A program made the position numbers and the translations under genes. A DNA stretch of 15,357 nucleotides from Bacteroidaceae bacterium (GTDB lineage Bacteria > Bacteroidota > Bacteroidia > Bacteroidales > Bacteroidaceae), in assembly GCA_900765575.1 (NCBI GenBank), contig CAAFRW010000258.1, positions 1 through 15,357 on the forward strand, given 5' to 3'. The notes beneath the pieces are model-generated. The model saw only the letters and a list, made by a program, of their open reading frames with translations, searched no databases and was not told where the DNA came from. Below, one piece after another: positions 14,732 through 15,357 of the stretch (positions are counted from its first letter, which is position 1; every line of letters begins with the position of its first letter).

Positions 14732-15357
14732 ATGGAAAAGTTTGAAGTTCATATACTAGGATGCGGGTCGGCTTTGCCTACGACCAAACATTTTGCCAGT
14801 TCCCAAGTGGTGAATATACGGGAAAAATTATTCATGATAGATTGCGGAGAAGGAGCACAACTGCAACTTCGCAAATCAAGGCTCAAATTCTCCCGCCTCA
14901 ACCATATCTTTATTTCCCACCTTCATGGCGACCATTGCTTCGGACTAATGGGACTCATTTCTACGTTCAGTATGCTTGGACGAACAGCAGACTTGCACAT
15001 TCACGCTCCCAAAGAATTGGAGAAACTTCTCATTCCGCATCTGAACTTTTTCTGCAAAGGCATGGGATATAACGTGCTATTCCATACGATAGATACCCAG
15101 CAACAAGCTTGCCTATACGAAGACCGCTCTGTCAGTGTATATAGCATTCCGTTACAGCACAGGATACCATGCTGTGGCTTTCTATTCTCCGAAAAAGCAA
15201 CCCCGAATCATATCCGACGGGACATGATTGACTTTTACCAAATTCCTCTATACGAACTAAACCGGATAAAGAACGGAGCGGATTATCAATTACCTGATGG
15301 GAGTTGTATTCCTAACGACCGATTGACTACCCCCTCCAATCCTCGAGCAAAACACGC
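14732..15357 (+). CDS. rnz: Ribonuclease Z (3' end missing)
   Basis: RNase Z is a metallo-beta-lactamase-fold endonuclease that cleaves the 3' trailer of pre-tRNAs, in bacteria mainly those lacking an encoded CCA. The first 208 codons are present; the family is about 300-310 long, so roughly one third is cut off by the window edge. Visible features are LGCGSALPT (9-17), ending in the Pro-Thr typical of RNase Z; MIDCGEGAQLQ (35-45); the zinc motif SHLHGDH with H63, H65, D67 and H68; and QHRIPCCGF (142-150), where H143 matches the next metal ligand. The exosite arm appears to be in the 150-190 region. The start MEKFEVHILGCGSA is the normal family N-terminus. The later ligands (Asp and the final His) lie outside the window. 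Confidence 0.96.
   Translation, partial: MEKFEVHILGCGSALPTTKHFASSQVVNIREKLFMIDCGEGAQLQLRKSRLKFSRLNHIFISHLHGDHCFGLMGLISTFSMLGRTADLHIHAPKELEKLLIPHLNFFCKGMGYNVLFHTIDTQQQACLYEDRSVSVYSIPLQHRIPCCGFLFSEKATPNHIRRDMIDFYQIPLYELNRIKNGADYQLPDGSCIPNDRLTTPSNPRAKH

Overview
The window looks like chromosomal DNA of a Bacteroides species or close Bacteroidales relative. Four things point that way. Recurrent TAnnTTTG boxes, the -7 element of the Bacteroidetes primary sigma factor, precede gene starts, mostly without Shine-Dalgarno sequences. Two Bacteroidetes-centred families (DUF4837, DUF4922) are present. The core proteins PdxA, RlmN, S1 and RNase Z read as Bacteroides-type. The gene order is also familiar. 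This is placement by recognition, not by a database search. I see no insertion sequence, prophage, CRISPR array, tRNA or rRNA.

Layout. (1) Positions 1-3117, minus strand: a tightly packed rlmN - DUF4837 lipoprotein - pdxA transcription unit, with pdxA running off the left edge. (2) Positions 3118-3414: a divergent promoter region with back-to-back -7 boxes and a 47-codon small ORF. (3) Positions 3415-10237, plus strand: a five-gene operon made of a glycosyltransferase/DUF4922 fusion, a SpoIID/LytB-domain protein, an AmpG/MurT-like transporter, a BadF-type amino-sugar kinase (MurK-like) and the MurNAc-6-phosphate etherase MurQ. (4) Positions 10238-10368: a convergent gap with two overlapping hairpins. 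(5) Positions 10369-12024, minus strand: a membrane-anchored hybrid histidine kinase whose PAS-like region carries four cysteines. (6) Positions 12242-14038: rpsA (ribosomal protein S1), with a clear promoter and a strong intrinsic terminator. (7) Positions 14105-14731: a long non-coding stretch with two families of degenerate repeats and a terminator-like hairpin. (8) From 14732: rnz (RNase Z), cut by the right edge.

The most interesting part is the five-gene operon. Its last three genes give a coherent pathway. A transporter imports MurNAc or a muropeptide sugar, a kinase makes MurNAc-6-phosphate, and MurQ removes lactate to give GlcNAc-6-phosphate. This matches the murT-murK-murQ set described in Tannerella forsythia. 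The two leading genes are not explained by that pathway. The first encodes an unusual three-part protein: a degenerate GT-A-like region, an intact family 2 glycosyltransferase, and a HIT-superfamily domain with the HxHxQ motif of Ap4A and GDP-hexose phosphorylases. The second encodes a SpoIID-type domain with no visible export signal. Together they suggest a peptidoglycan-sugar salvage system with an extra nucleotide-sugar or glycan-building step that has not, to my knowledge, been assigned. The functional link is inferred from gene order and translational coupling.
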